A stretch of DNA of 32,171 nucleotides from Kitasatospora cheerisanensis KCTC 2395 (GTDB taxonomy: Bacteria; Actinomycetota; Actinomycetes; Streptomycetales; Streptomycetaceae), in contig NZ_KK853997.1 in NCBI RefSeq assembly GCF_000696185.1, forward strand, positions 1,598,923-1,631,093, written 5' to 3'. Shown here in pieces: positions 16,213 to 23,790 of the stretch. Under the pieces are notes generated by a model, which ran no database searches, had not been told where the DNA came from, and saw only the letters and a program-made list of their open reading frames with translations. Each line of letters starts with the position of its first letter. Position 1 is the first letter of the stretch. Both the position numbers and the translations under genes were made by a program.

Positions 16213-17457
16213 GTGCAGACCGACATCGATCCGCGCGACCTGATCGGGCACAAGGCGGTCGACCGCAACGGTGACAAGATCGGCACGGTCGACGAGGTCT
16301 ACCTGGACGACGCCACCGGCGAGCCGGAGTGGGCCGCCGTCCGTACCGGGATCTTCGGCCGGGACGCCTTCGTCCCGCTGACGACCAGCGAGTTCGCGGG
16401 CGACGAGCTGCGCGTCCCGTACGACAAGTCACTGATCAAGGAGTCCCCGGACTTCGGGGTCGGCCAGCACCTGTCGCCGGCGCAGGAGCTCCAGCTGTAC
16501 CGCTACTACGGGCTGGACAGCAGCGCCGACGACTCCGCGGAGAGCGTCCGGCCGGCGCCCGCACCGGCCCCGCCCGCCAGCACCACCGCCGCCGCCGGGA
16601 AGGGCGGGCCGGCCGCCGACCGCGACTTCGGCACCGTCGCCTCCTCCCCCGACCCGGTGCACCGCCCGGCCCCCACGCACACCGCCCCGGCCGCGCCTGC
16701 CGCATTCACGCCGTACACCGGCCCGAAGGAAAGCGCCCCCAGGGACACCGCCCCCAAGGAGAGCGAGTCCAAGGAGAGCGCGCCGAAGGAGGCTGCCGTC
16801 CCGAAGGACACCGCGCCGAAGGACACCACCCCGAAGGACTCTGCCCCGAAGGCGGAGCAGAAGCGGTCCGACGGGGCCGCCGCGCAGGCGGATCGGACGC
16901 CGCCGGTGGAGATCACCTGCCGCGAGGAACGCCTGGACGTCACCACCGAGTGGCACCCGGTCGGCACCGCCCGGTTGCGCAAGTACGTGACCACCGAGGC
17001 GGTGGAGCGCCGGGTGCCGGTGGTGCGCGAGCGGGTGCGGGTGGAGCGGATCCCGGTGTCGGACGCGGAGCGGGCGGCGCTGTCCGACCAGGAGATCGCC
17101 GAGGCGGTCGAGGAGGTCACGCTGCACGAGGAGCGCCCGGTGGTGCGCAAGTACCTGGCGCCGGTGGAGCGGGTGCGGCTGGTGGTGGAGCGGTACACCG
17201 AGGAGGAGGTGATCCGCGAGGAGCTGCGCCGCGAGCACGTCGAGGTGCACGACGCGGCGGACGGCGCGGACGGCCGGACGCAGCAGCGGCAGCCGTGGAA
17301 CGCGCAGCCGCAGTCCCCGGCGGCCGCGCACGCCGACCAGCACCCGCAGCCGCACCGCCCGTCGACGCCGGCGACTCCGGAGGCGGCGGGGGCGGCGGGG
17401 GCGGCGAACGGCGACGGCTCGGGGCACGCCCGTCCGGAGCCGATGCGCTCGGTCTGA
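16213..17457 (+). CDS. PRC-barrel and DUF2382 (YsnF/AvaK) domain protein
   Basis: The product is 414 residues from GTG 16213, with GGAGGACAGC GTG as ribosome site. Residues 1-85 are a PRC barrel (DLIGHKAVDRNGDKIGTVDE, DAFVPLTTSEF, LRVPYDKSLIKESPD). Residues 110-230 are a low-complexity linker. At 171-213 it contains about seven lysine-bearing units of the type P-K-E/D-S/T-x-A. Residues 232-347 form the DUF2382 domain (ITCREERLDVTTEWHPVG, RKYVTTEAVERRVPVVRERV, EVTLHEERPVVRKYLAPVER). A Gln/His/Pro-rich tail ends it. No signal peptide or membrane segment is seen. Homologues are linked to stress responses, but the biochemical role is not known. Monocistronic, with a terminator at 17506. Confidence 0.93.
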   Translation: MQTDIDPRDLIGHKAVDRNGDKIGTVDEVYLDDATGEPEWAAVRTGIFGRDAFVPLTTSEFAGDELRVPYDKSLIKESPDFGVGQHLSPAQELQLYRYYGLDSSADDSAESVRPAPAPAPPASTTAAAGKGGPAADRDFGTVASSPDPVHRPAPTHTAPAAPAAFTPYTGPKESAPRDTAPKESESKESAPKEAAVPKDTAPKDTTPKDSAPKAEQKRSDGAAAQADRTPPVEITCREERLDVTTEWHPVGTARLRKYVTTEAVERRVPVVRERVRVERIPVSDAERAALSDQEIAEAVEEVTLHEERPVVRKYLAPVERVRLVVERYTEEEVIREELRREHVEVHDAADGADGRTQQRQPWNAQPQSPAAAHADQHPQPHRPSTPATPEAAGAAGAANGDGSGHARPEPMRSV

Positions 17458-17505
17458 GGAGTCCCGAGGCGTCCGTCACACGCCTGACGGTGCGCCAACT
17501 CCCGG

Positions 17506-17531
17506 CCCCGGTCCGCTTCTGCGGGCCGGGG
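17506..17531 (+). terminator. Terminator of the PRC-barrel gene
   Basis: CCCCGGTCCGC (17506-17516) pairs with GCGGGCCGGGG (17521-17531), with one U-G wobble and a TTCT loop. Confidence 0.8.
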
Positions 17532-17547
17532 CTTCGACTTTGCCAAA

Positions 17548-17627
17548 GCTTCACCTTTAGATATTTGACATATTGAAGCATCTGCCGACATCGTTACTTC
17601 AGTTCCTGCACTATCGCCTGACTGAAG
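17548..17627 (+). promoter_or_regulatory. AT-rich promoter/operator region of the MFS exporter
   Basis: This short AT-rich island carries TTGACA at 17565-17570 as a possible -35; no strong -10 is seen (ACATCG/CATCGT near 17588). Two inverted repeats surround it: GCTTCA (17548-17553) with TGAAGC (17574-17579), and CTTCAGT (17597-17603) with ACTGAAG (17621-17627). All four half-sites share TTCA/TGAA. This is the layout of an operator for a dimeric repressor. No regulator gene is adjacent. Confidence 0.5.
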
Positions 17628-17644
17628 CACCCGGAGGATTCCCC

Positions 17645-19114
17645 GTGAGTGAGGCACCACAGCCCACCGCCACGGCCGCCCAGCCCACCAGCGCCAGGGT
17701 CCTGCCCGCGCTGATCCTCGCCATGCTGGCCTACAGCGTGGTGCAGACCGCGGTCGTCCCGATCCTGCCGGGGCTGGCCCGCGAGCTGAACGTCTCGGGC
17801 TCCGACATCACCTGGCTGATGACCGCCAACCTGCTGTCCGCGGCGGTCCTCACCCCGCTGCTCGGCCGCTTCGGCGACCTGCGCGGCCGCAAGCCGATGC
17901 TGCTGGTCTCGCTGGCCGGCCTGGTCATCGGCTCCGGCCTGGCCGTCGCCACCCACTCCTTCGGCTGGCTGGTCGTCGCCCGGGTCCTGCAGGGCGCGGG
18001 CGGTGGCGTGCTGCCGCTGGCCATCAGCATCGTCCGCGACGAACTGCCCAAGCAGAAGGTCACCGGCGGCGTCGCCGCCATCTCCGCCTCCATGGGCGTC
18101 GGCTCCGGCCTCGGCCTGGTCGCCACCGGCCTGCTGCTGGAGCACTGGAGCTACAAGTCGATCTTCTGGATGGGCCTGGTCTTCGCCCTGCTCGCGGTCG
18201 TCCTGGTGATCGTGCGGGTGCCCGCCGACCCGGTCGTCGACAAGGAGGGCGGCGCCGACCCGCTCGGCGCGCTCACCCTGGCCGGCTGGCTGTCCGCGCT
18301 GCTGATCGCCGTCAGCCGCGGCAACGAGTGGGGCTGGACCTCCACCCGCACGCTCGGCCTGTTCGCCGTCGCCGCGGTCGTCGCCCTGCTGTGGCTGCTG
18401 GTCGAGTCGAAGGTCTCGCACCCCCTGGTCGACCTGTCGATGATGGCCCGCCCGGCCGTCGCGTTCACCAACATCGCCGGCCTGCTGATCGGCTTCGGCA
18501 TGTACGGCTCGTTCATGGTGATCAGCAACTTCGCGCAGACCCCGGAGAAGCTCGCCCACTACGGCTTCACCGCCACCGTGCTGCACGCCGGCATCATGCT
18601 GCTGCCCTCCGCGATCGGCTCCATGGTCGCCGCCCCGCTCGGCGCGCTGCTGATCGCCCGCCGCGGCCCGCGCCTGCCGCTGGTCCTCGGCGGCCTGCTC
18701 GGCGCGGTCGCGATGGCCTACCTGGCGGTGCGTCACGACGCCGAGTTCGACGTCTACTTCTCCTCCGCGGTCTTCGGCCTCGGCGTCGGCCTGGCCTACG
18801 CGGCCATGCCCGCCTACATCAACGGCGCCGTGCCCGCCGAGCAGTCCGGCATCGCCAACGGCATGAACGCCGTGCTGCGCACCGTCGGCGGCGCCGTCGG
18901 CACCGCCGTGATGGCCGCGATCCTCACCGGCGACACCCTCAAGCTGCCGATCCCCGTGCAGCTGCCCACGCTGGACGCCTACCAGCACGCCTTCTGGGTC
19001 GCCGGCGTGATGTGCCTGGTCGCCGCGGTCGTCCCGTTCGGCATCCGCCGCATCAAGGCCGCCGCCACCCCCTCCGAGCAGCCCGCGCCGGCGCTCGCCA
19101 AGACCGACGCCTGA
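17645..19114 (+). CDS. MFS drug exporter, DHA2-type
   Basis: The product is 489 residues from GTG 17645, with GGAGG 7 bases upstream. It is a proton-driven efflux permease of the inner membrane. After a hydrophilic N terminus of about 20 residues, membrane segments begin with VLPALILAMLAYSVVQTAV. MFS motif A follows TM2 as GRFGDLRGRKPMLL. TM4 begins VVARVLQGAGGGVLPLAIS. The motif C region GVGSGLGLVATGLL is a degenerate form. The length and the extra central segments suggest 14 membrane spans as in DHA2. Typical substrates are antibiotics, dyes or the producer's own metabolite; the substrate is unknown here. It is single-gene, with the dyad-rich promoter region upstream and a 17-bp terminator downstream. 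Confidence 0.95.
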   Translation: MSEAPQPTATAAQPTSARVLPALILAMLAYSVVQTAVVPILPGLARELNVSGSDITWLMTANLLSAAVLTPLLGRFGDLRGRKPMLLVSLAGLVIGSGLAVATHSFGWLVVARVLQGAGGGVLPLAISIVRDELPKQKVTGGVAAISASMGVGSGLGLVATGLLLEHWSYKSIFWMGLVFALLAVVLVIVRVPADPVVDKEGGADPLGALTLAGWLSALLIAVSRGNEWGWTSTRTLGLFAVAAVVALLWLLVESKVSHPLVDLSMMARPAVAFTNIAGLLIGFGMYGSFMVISNFAQTPEKLAHYGFTATVLHAGIMLLPSAIGSMVAAPLGALLIARRGPRLPLVLGGLLGAVAMAYLAVRHDAEFDVYFSSAVFGLGVGLAYAAMPAYINGAVPAEQSGIANGMNAVLRTVGGAVGTAVMAAILTGDTLKLPIPVQLPTLDAYQHAFWVAGVMCLVAAVVPFGIRRIKAAATPSEQPAPALAKTDA

Positions 19115-19148
19115 CGGCGTCCCTCGCGTACTGGACACACGCGAGTAC

Positions 19149-19191
19149 GACGGACACCCCCCGCCACGGGCATCGGCGGGGGGTGTCCGTC
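19149..19191. terminator. Bidirectional terminator between the MFS gene and dinB
   Basis: A perfect 17-bp stem pairs 19149-19165 with 19175-19191 (core GGACACCCCCCGCC and its complement) around a 9-nt loop. It lies between convergent genes. Confidence 0.92.
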
Positions 19192-19204
19192 CGTCCGGGG
19201 GTGC

Positions 19205-20580
19205 TCACGCACTGCTCGGCCGGGGCCTGAGCGGGAGCGCCCCCGAGGCCTCCAGCTCCTCGTCGTCCACCGCGAAGGTCCGCACCCGCCCCGGCCCCGA
19301 GTACGGCGTCTCGAAGCGCACCGTCACCCGGCCGACGCCGCTCCCCTGCACCCATCCGGGGCCGAACTCGCGGTGCGTCACGTCCTGGCCCGGCCACCAG
19401 CGGCGGACGGCCGGTCCGGCGGTCGGGGCCTCTTCCTCGGCCTCCCGCTCGGCCTCCTCCGGAACCGCCCCCGCTCCTCCCGCTCCAGCTGCGCGAACAG
19501 GTCCTCCTGGGTGTAGTCGGCGAGCTGGGCGACGCCCACGCCGAGCAGCCGCACCCCGCCCGTGACGTCCACCTGCATGGCCAGGCGGCGGGCGGTCGCG
19601 CCGATCACCTCGGGGTCGTCCGTCGGCCCGCGCAGCGTCTCGGAGCGGGTCAGCGTGGAGAAGTCGAAGCGGCGGACCTTCAGCACCACCGTCCGCCCGG
19701 AGCGCCCGGCCGCGCGCAGCCGGCGGACGCACCGCGCGGCCAGGTGGTCGATCTCGCGCAGGATGCGGTCCCGGTCGGCCAGGTCGACCTCGAAGGTGTC
19801 CTCCACCGAGACGGACTTGGCGTCCCGGTCCGGCACCACCGGCCGCTCGTCCCACCCCAGCGCCATCTGGAAGACGCCCGCGCCGTGCGCCTTGCCGAGC
19901 AGCGCGACCAGTTCCTCGAACCCGGCGTCCGCCAGGTCCGCGACGGTCGTCAACCCGGCCCGGCGCAGCGCCTGTTCGGTGGCCGGCCCGATGCCGGGCA
20001 GGGCGCGCACCGGCATCGGCGCCAGCACCGCCCGCTCGGAGCCCGGTTCGATCAGCACCAGCCCGTCCGGTTTGGCCTGCTCGGAGGCGATCTTCGCCAT
20101 CAGCTTGGACGCGGCGGCGCCGACCGAGGCGGTCAGGCCGGTGTGCGCCACGATGTCGGCCCGCAGGTCCTCGGCGAGCGCCAGCACCAGCTGCGCGCCC
20201 TCGGCGGGCGTCGCCCCGGCGAGCGCGGGCCCGTACGGCCCGGCCTCCAGGTCGACGAACGCCTCGTCCAGGCTGAGCGGTTCGACCAGCGGGGAGCGCT
20301 CCCGCAGCAGGGCCATCACGATCTCGCTGTTGGCCCGGTAGGCCTCGAACCGGCCGGTCAGGAACGCCGCGTTCGGGCACAGCCGGCGGGCCTGCGCCAT
20401 CGGCATCGCCGAGTGCACGCCGAACTTCCGCGCCTCGTAGGAGGCGGTGGAGACCACGCCGCGCCCGCCGAGGCCGCCGACGATGACGGGCTTTCCGCGC
20501 AGGCTCGGCTTGGACGCCTGCTCCACCGCCGCGAAGAAGGCGTCCATGTCGAGGTGGATGATGCTCGGCACGGACCGCAC
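19205..20580 (-). CDS. dinB: DNA polymerase IV (Y family), with apparent frameshift near the C terminus
   Basis: Error-prone translesion polymerase. It starts at GTG 20580, or GTG 20571; ribosome binding is weak for both. The palm shows [13 protein letters not shown] (Asp11) and SLDEAFVDL (Asp105, Glu106), the three metal ligands. [14 protein letters not shown] marks the fingers, [17 protein letters not shown] the thumb, and the little finger domain follows. [10 protein letters not shown] carries a QxxLF-type clamp-binding motif. In the starting frame translation then runs into Arg/Pro-rich nonsense ending at 19378. The expected streptomycete C-terminal domain ([40 protein letters not shown]) is in another frame, ending at TGA 19205. 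The switch lies at five Cs on the plus strand (19468-19472); six would restore one continuous frame. The catalytic region is intact either way. Confidence 0.88.
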
Positions 20581-20631
20581 CGCACGATCATCCCGCGCAC
20601 CACCGACAATCCCCCGCCGGAGCGGCCCCGC

Positions 20632-21360
20632 TCAGCCCCGCGCCGCGCCGCCGAGCGCCGCATCGGCGAGCGCCCGCGTCACCCCGTCCTCGTGCCGCCC
20701 GAGCAGCGCCGGGTCGGGCCGCACCAGCACGTTCAGGAACGCCTTCGCCGCGCTGCCGATCTCCCGCACCTCGCCGTAGTGCCAGGTGGTGTCGTGCCAC
20801 TCCTCCACGCCGACCCCGGACGCGTCGATCCCGGCGGCCCGGCACAGCGCCAACGCCCGCCGCACGTGGAAGGTCTGACTGATCAGCACCGCCCTGTCGA
20901 CGCCGAATATCCGGTGCGCGCGGGTGCAGGAGTCCCAGGTGTCGAAGCCCGCGTAGTCGCCGACCACCCGCACCTCGGGCACGCCGCGCTCGATCAGGTA
21001 ACCGCGCATCGCGTCGGTCTCGTCGTACGCGACGGTGCCGTTGTCGCCGGTCACCAGGATCGCCTGCACCTTGTCGGCCCGGTACAGCTCCAGCGCGGCG
21101 TCCAGCCGGTGCGCCAGGTACGGGGACGGCTTGCCGTCCATCAGGCCGGCGCCGAACACCACGGCCACCGGCGCGGCCGGCACGCTCTGCACGGTGCCGA
21201 TCTTGTGGGACTGCGTCATGAACAGCCAGGCGCTCGGGGTCAGCGCCAGCGCCGTGCCCACCGCCAGCGCCTGGAACCAGCGCCGCTGACCGCGCCGGGT
21301 GCCCCAGCCGGGCGGCCGCCGGGTCAGCAGCCACCGACAGCGTCGCCCCAGGCCCTGCAT
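20632..21360 (-). CDS. SanA/YdcF-like DUF218 membrane protein
   Basis: The product is 242 residues from ATG 21360; a GTG at 21372 would add four. Neither has a strong ribosome binding site. A basic N terminus (RRCRWLLTRRPPGW) precedes one membrane segment at about residues 30-50, so the domain should lie outside the membrane. The DUF218 domain begins AVVFGAGLMDGKPSPYLAHR, continues with ILVTGDNGTVAYDETDAMRGYL and ends with AVLISQTFHVRRALALCRAAGI. The family includes E. coli SanA, linked to envelope barrier function and vancomycin exclusion. The enzymatic activity is unknown. It follows MerR (ending 21425) by 64 bases and precedes dinB by 51, all on one strand. Confidence 0.9.
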   Translation of the reverse strand: MQGLGRRCRWLLTRRPPGWGTRRGQRRWFQALAVGTALALTPSAWLFMTQSHKIGTVQSVPAAPVAVVFGAGLMDGKPSPYLAHRLDAALELYRADKVQAILVTGDNGTVAYDETDAMRGYLIERGVPEVRVVGDYAGFDTWDSCTRAHRIFGVDRAVLISQTFHVRRALALCRAAGIDASGVGVEEWHDTTWHYGEVREIGSAAKAFLNVLVRPDPALLGRHEDGVTRALADAALGGAARG

Positions 21361-21424
21361 GATCGTCCACACACCGAAGGTGACGAACCGTCCGCCCGGC
21401 CGGTTCCCGGAGCCGGACGGGCCG

Positions 21425-22102
21425 TCAGACCGCGCGGTTGCGGCGCTGCGCCAACTCGTCCGCCGGGTCGTGGCCGATCAGCGTCTCGCCGGTGTCGGTG
21501 CGCTCGCCGTGCAGCCGGCCGAGGGTGGCGTCGAGCTCCTGCCAGACCGCGCCGACCGCGATCCCGAACACGCCCTGGCCGCCGTTCAGCAGGTCGACGA
21601 CCTGCTGCGGGGAGGTGCACTCGTAGACGGTGGCGCCGTCGCTCATCAGGGTCAGCCCGGTCAGGTCGGCCGGGTCGGCGGACTGCAGGTGGGTGACCGC
21701 CACTCGGATGTTCTGCAGCGACACGCCGGCGTCCAGCAGCCGCTTCACGATCTTCAGCAGGAGGATGTCCCGGAAGCTGTACAGCCGCTGCGTGCCCGCC
21801 GCGTGGCCGGAGCGCACCGAGGGCTCCAGCAGGCCGGTGCGCGCCCAGTAGTCGAGCTGCCGGTAGGTGATGCCGGCGGCGGCGCAGGCCGTCGGGCCGC
21901 GGTAGCCGACCAGGGAGGAGCTCGGGGTGAGCCGTTCGATCGCGGGCTGCCCGGGCTGGACGGCCGGGAAACGGCCGAGCCGGGGCAGCTCCTCGCCGTC
22001 CGGCTCGGGCCGCCAGGGGCGCCCGATCGGACCGCGGCCGGCGCGCGGCACGTGCACCGCGCACAGGGCTCCGGAACGCGTCTCGTCGCCGGTGCCGCTC
22101 AT
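21425..22102 (-). CDS. MerR-family transcriptional regulator
   Basis: The product is 225 residues from ATG 22102, with GGAGG 7 bases upstream. An N-terminal extension of about 62 residues is Pro/Gly/Arg-rich. The MerR winged-helix domain follows (VGYRGPTACAAAGITYRQLD, YWARTGLLEPSVR, YSFRDILLLKIVKRLLDAGVSLQNIRVAV). The C-terminal region from about residue 145 is a small effector-like domain (LMSDGATVYECTSPQQVVDL). It corresponds to the second MerR gene of the garA-MerR-DUF151-MerR cluster (Rv1830-type in mycobacteria, implicated there in cell-cycle or carbon control). The upstream 317 bases contain a promoter with an overlapping dyad, suggesting autoregulation. Confidence 0.93.
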   Translation of the reverse strand: MSGTGDETRSGALCAVHVPRAGRGPIGRPWRPEPDGEELPRLGRFPAVQPGQPAIERLTPSSSLVGYRGPTACAAAGITYRQLDYWARTGLLEPSVRSGHAAGTQRLYSFRDILLLKIVKRLLDAGVSLQNIRVAVTHLQSADPADLTGLTLMSDGATVYECTSPQQVVDLLNGGQGVFGIAVGAVWQELDATLGRLHGERTDTGETLIGHDPADELAQRRNRAV

Positions 22103-22196
22103 CGCCAACCTCCGTCCATTCCGCCTCAAGGCCCCCGTGGCCCCGCACGAACCCCGGGGGTCCGGCTGCGGGCGGCCCGTCCGGCGGGCCATCACC

Positions 22197-22227
22197 TGAC
22201 GGTAGGCAGTCGCCAAAGCACCGTCAA
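22197..22227 (-). promoter_or_regulatory. Promoter with MerR-like dyad upstream of the MerR gene
   Basis: On the minus strand TTGACG (22227-22222) and TACCGT (22204-22199) are spaced by exactly 17 bases, a good -35/-10 pair. The dyad TGACGGT-N16-ACCGTCA (22226-22220 and 22203-22197) overlaps both hexamers. MerR proteins typically bind such dyads between the two elements. The 317 bases from 22103 to 22419 hold no gene; the rest is the leader and a stretch around 22261-22320 less GC-rich than its surroundings, in which I see no clear motif. Confidence 0.7.
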
Positions 22228-22419
22228 CGATCGCCACGCCGGGGCCTCCGGCAAACTTCACCCCATCGAGTGGTTATTCGTGCCCCTGGTGCGGGTAGCG
22301 GAATGGATTTCTACCACAGCCGAGTTGCGGCCCGTGACCTGCCCCGCTAGCGGAACGTCGGCCGACGGTCACCAACCGCCACCGGCCGCCGCCGAACGGC
22401 CGAAACCCGGCCCGGCCGG

Positions 22420-22896
22420 CTACTGCGGGCCGCTGCCCCCGAAGTCCTCCGGCGAGACCTGGTCCAGGAACTCCCGGAACTTCTCGACCTCGTCCTCCTG
22501 CTCGTCCGGGATCGAGATGCCGGCCTCCGCCAGCACCTCCTCGCTCCCGTAGATGGGCGTGCCGGTGCGCAGCGCCAGCGCTATCGCGTCCGAGGGGCGC
22601 GCGCTCACCTCGGCACCCCCGGAGAAGACCAGGTCCGCGTAGAACACACCGTCCCGGAGGTCGTTGATCCGCACCTCGGTCAACTGCTGGCCGAGCGCCT
22701 CCAGCACGTCCTTGAACAGGTCGTGCGTCAGCGGCCGCACCGGAGTCATGCCCTGCTGGGCGAAAGCGATCGCGGTGGCTTCCCCCGGCCCGATCCAGAT
22801 CGGCAGGTAGCGGTCCCCGCCGACCTCCCGCAGCAGCACGATCGGCTGGTTGGAGGGCATCTCCACCCGGACACCCACGACGTCGAGCTCATTCAC
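22420..22896 (-). CDS. Bifunctional nuclease-family (DUF151) protein
   Basis: The product is 158 residues from GTG 22896 with only a weak ribosome site (AGGGTTGCTGGT GTG). The BFN/DUF151 domain fills about residues 1-135: NELDVVGVRVEMPSNQPIVL, REVGGDRYLPIWIGPGEATA, RPLTHDLFKDVLEALG, DGVFYADLVF, SARPSDAIALALRTGTPIY. An acidic tail ends it. Plant BFN1-type relatives have nuclease activity; the role in actinobacteria is not clear. It sits between two MerR genes, as in Rv1828-Rv1829-Rv1830, so a role in the same regulatory module is likely. It is cytoplasmic. Confidence 0.95.
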   Translation of the reverse strand: MNELDVVGVRVEMPSNQPIVLLREVGGDRYLPIWIGPGEATAIAFAQQGMTPVRPLTHDLFKDVLEALGQQLTEVRINDLRDGVFYADLVFSGGAEVSARPSDAIALALRTGTPIYGSEEVLAEAGISIPDEQEDEVEKFREFLDQVSPEDFGGSGPQ

Positions 22897-22984
22897 ACCA
22901 GCAACCCTATGGCGCGCGCTCCCGATAGGAAAGCGCAGCAGGCAGCGGCCACCGCGATCCGGACGCCGCCCGCCCGCCGCCCGC

Positions 22985-23767
22985 TCAGGACCGGGCCCGC
23001 AGACCCGCCTGCACCATCGCCGCGTGCAGGCGCACCGACAGCGTCGCCAGCTCCCGCGCGGTCGCCTCCGCGTGCGCCCGGGTCTGCGGGTTGCGGTGCC
23101 GCCGCAGCGGCGCCACCACCTGCTCCACCAGCGAAACCTCGCGGTCCGCGGCCGCCTTCATCGCCCGCAGGTGCCGCGGCTCCAGGCCGAACCGGCCCAG
23201 CTCCGCCACCAGCCGCGCGATCTGCAGCGCCTCCCCGTCGTACCCGCCGTCCGGGCCCGGCTGCACCAGCCCGTACGACTCCCATTCGACGAGTTCCCGC
23301 TCCTGCGCCTCCGCCGCCGCGATCAGCTCGGCCCGGCCCAGCCGCACCCCGCCCGTCGACGGCGACCCCGCCAGCTCCCGGTCCGCCTCCTCCAGCGGCC
23401 CCGGGCGCGCCTCCGCCGCCGGCAGCGCCGGCGGCTGCTCACCGCGCTCGATCGCGTCGAGGTGCTCGCGGATCACCCGCAACGGCAGGTAGTGGTCGCG
23501 CTGCATCCGCAGCACGTACGCCAGCCGCTCCACGTCCGCCGCCGAGAACTTCCGGTAGCCGGACGGGGTGCGCTGCGGCTCGACCAGGCCCTCCGCCTCC
23601 AGGAAGCGGATCTTGGAGATCGTCACCTCCGGGAAGTCGTCCCGGAGGAAGGCCAGCACCGCGCCGATGGACAGCAGTTCGTCACCCCGCCGGCGCGCCT
23701 CGCCCGCGCGGCGCGAGGCCGGCACGGGCGAGGTCCCGAGGGACGGGGTCGGAGTCTGTGGGGTCAC
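22985..23767 (-). CDS. MerR-family regulator downstream of the FHA gene
   Basis: The product is 260 residues from GTG 23767, with GGAG 5 bases upstream. The winged-helix MerR domain spans about residues 30-105: LSIGAVLAFLRDDFPEVTIS, KIRFLEAEGLVEPQRTPSGY, RKFSAADVERLAYVLRMQRD. A Pro/Glu-rich linker and a second helical domain follow (ALQIARLVAELGRFGLEPRH, EATARELATLSVRLHAAMV). This is the Rv1828-type regulator, always next to garA in actinobacteria. It starts 23 bases after the FHA stop, so the two are cotranscribed. Its ligand is unknown. Confidence 0.94.
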   Translation of the reverse strand: MTPQTPTPSLGTSPVPASRRAGEARRRGDELLSIGAVLAFLRDDFPEVTISKIRFLEAEGLVEPQRTPSGYRKFSAADVERLAYVLRMQRDHYLPLRVIREHLDAIERGEQPPALPAAEARPGPLEEADRELAGSPSTGGVRLGRAELIAAAEAQERELVEWESYGLVQPGPDGGYDGEALQIARLVAELGRFGLEPRHLRAMKAAADREVSLVEQVVAPLRRHRNPQTRAHAEATARELATLSVRLHAAMVQAGLRARS

Positions 23768-23790
23768 TCGGGCTCCAAACGGAGAAGTGG

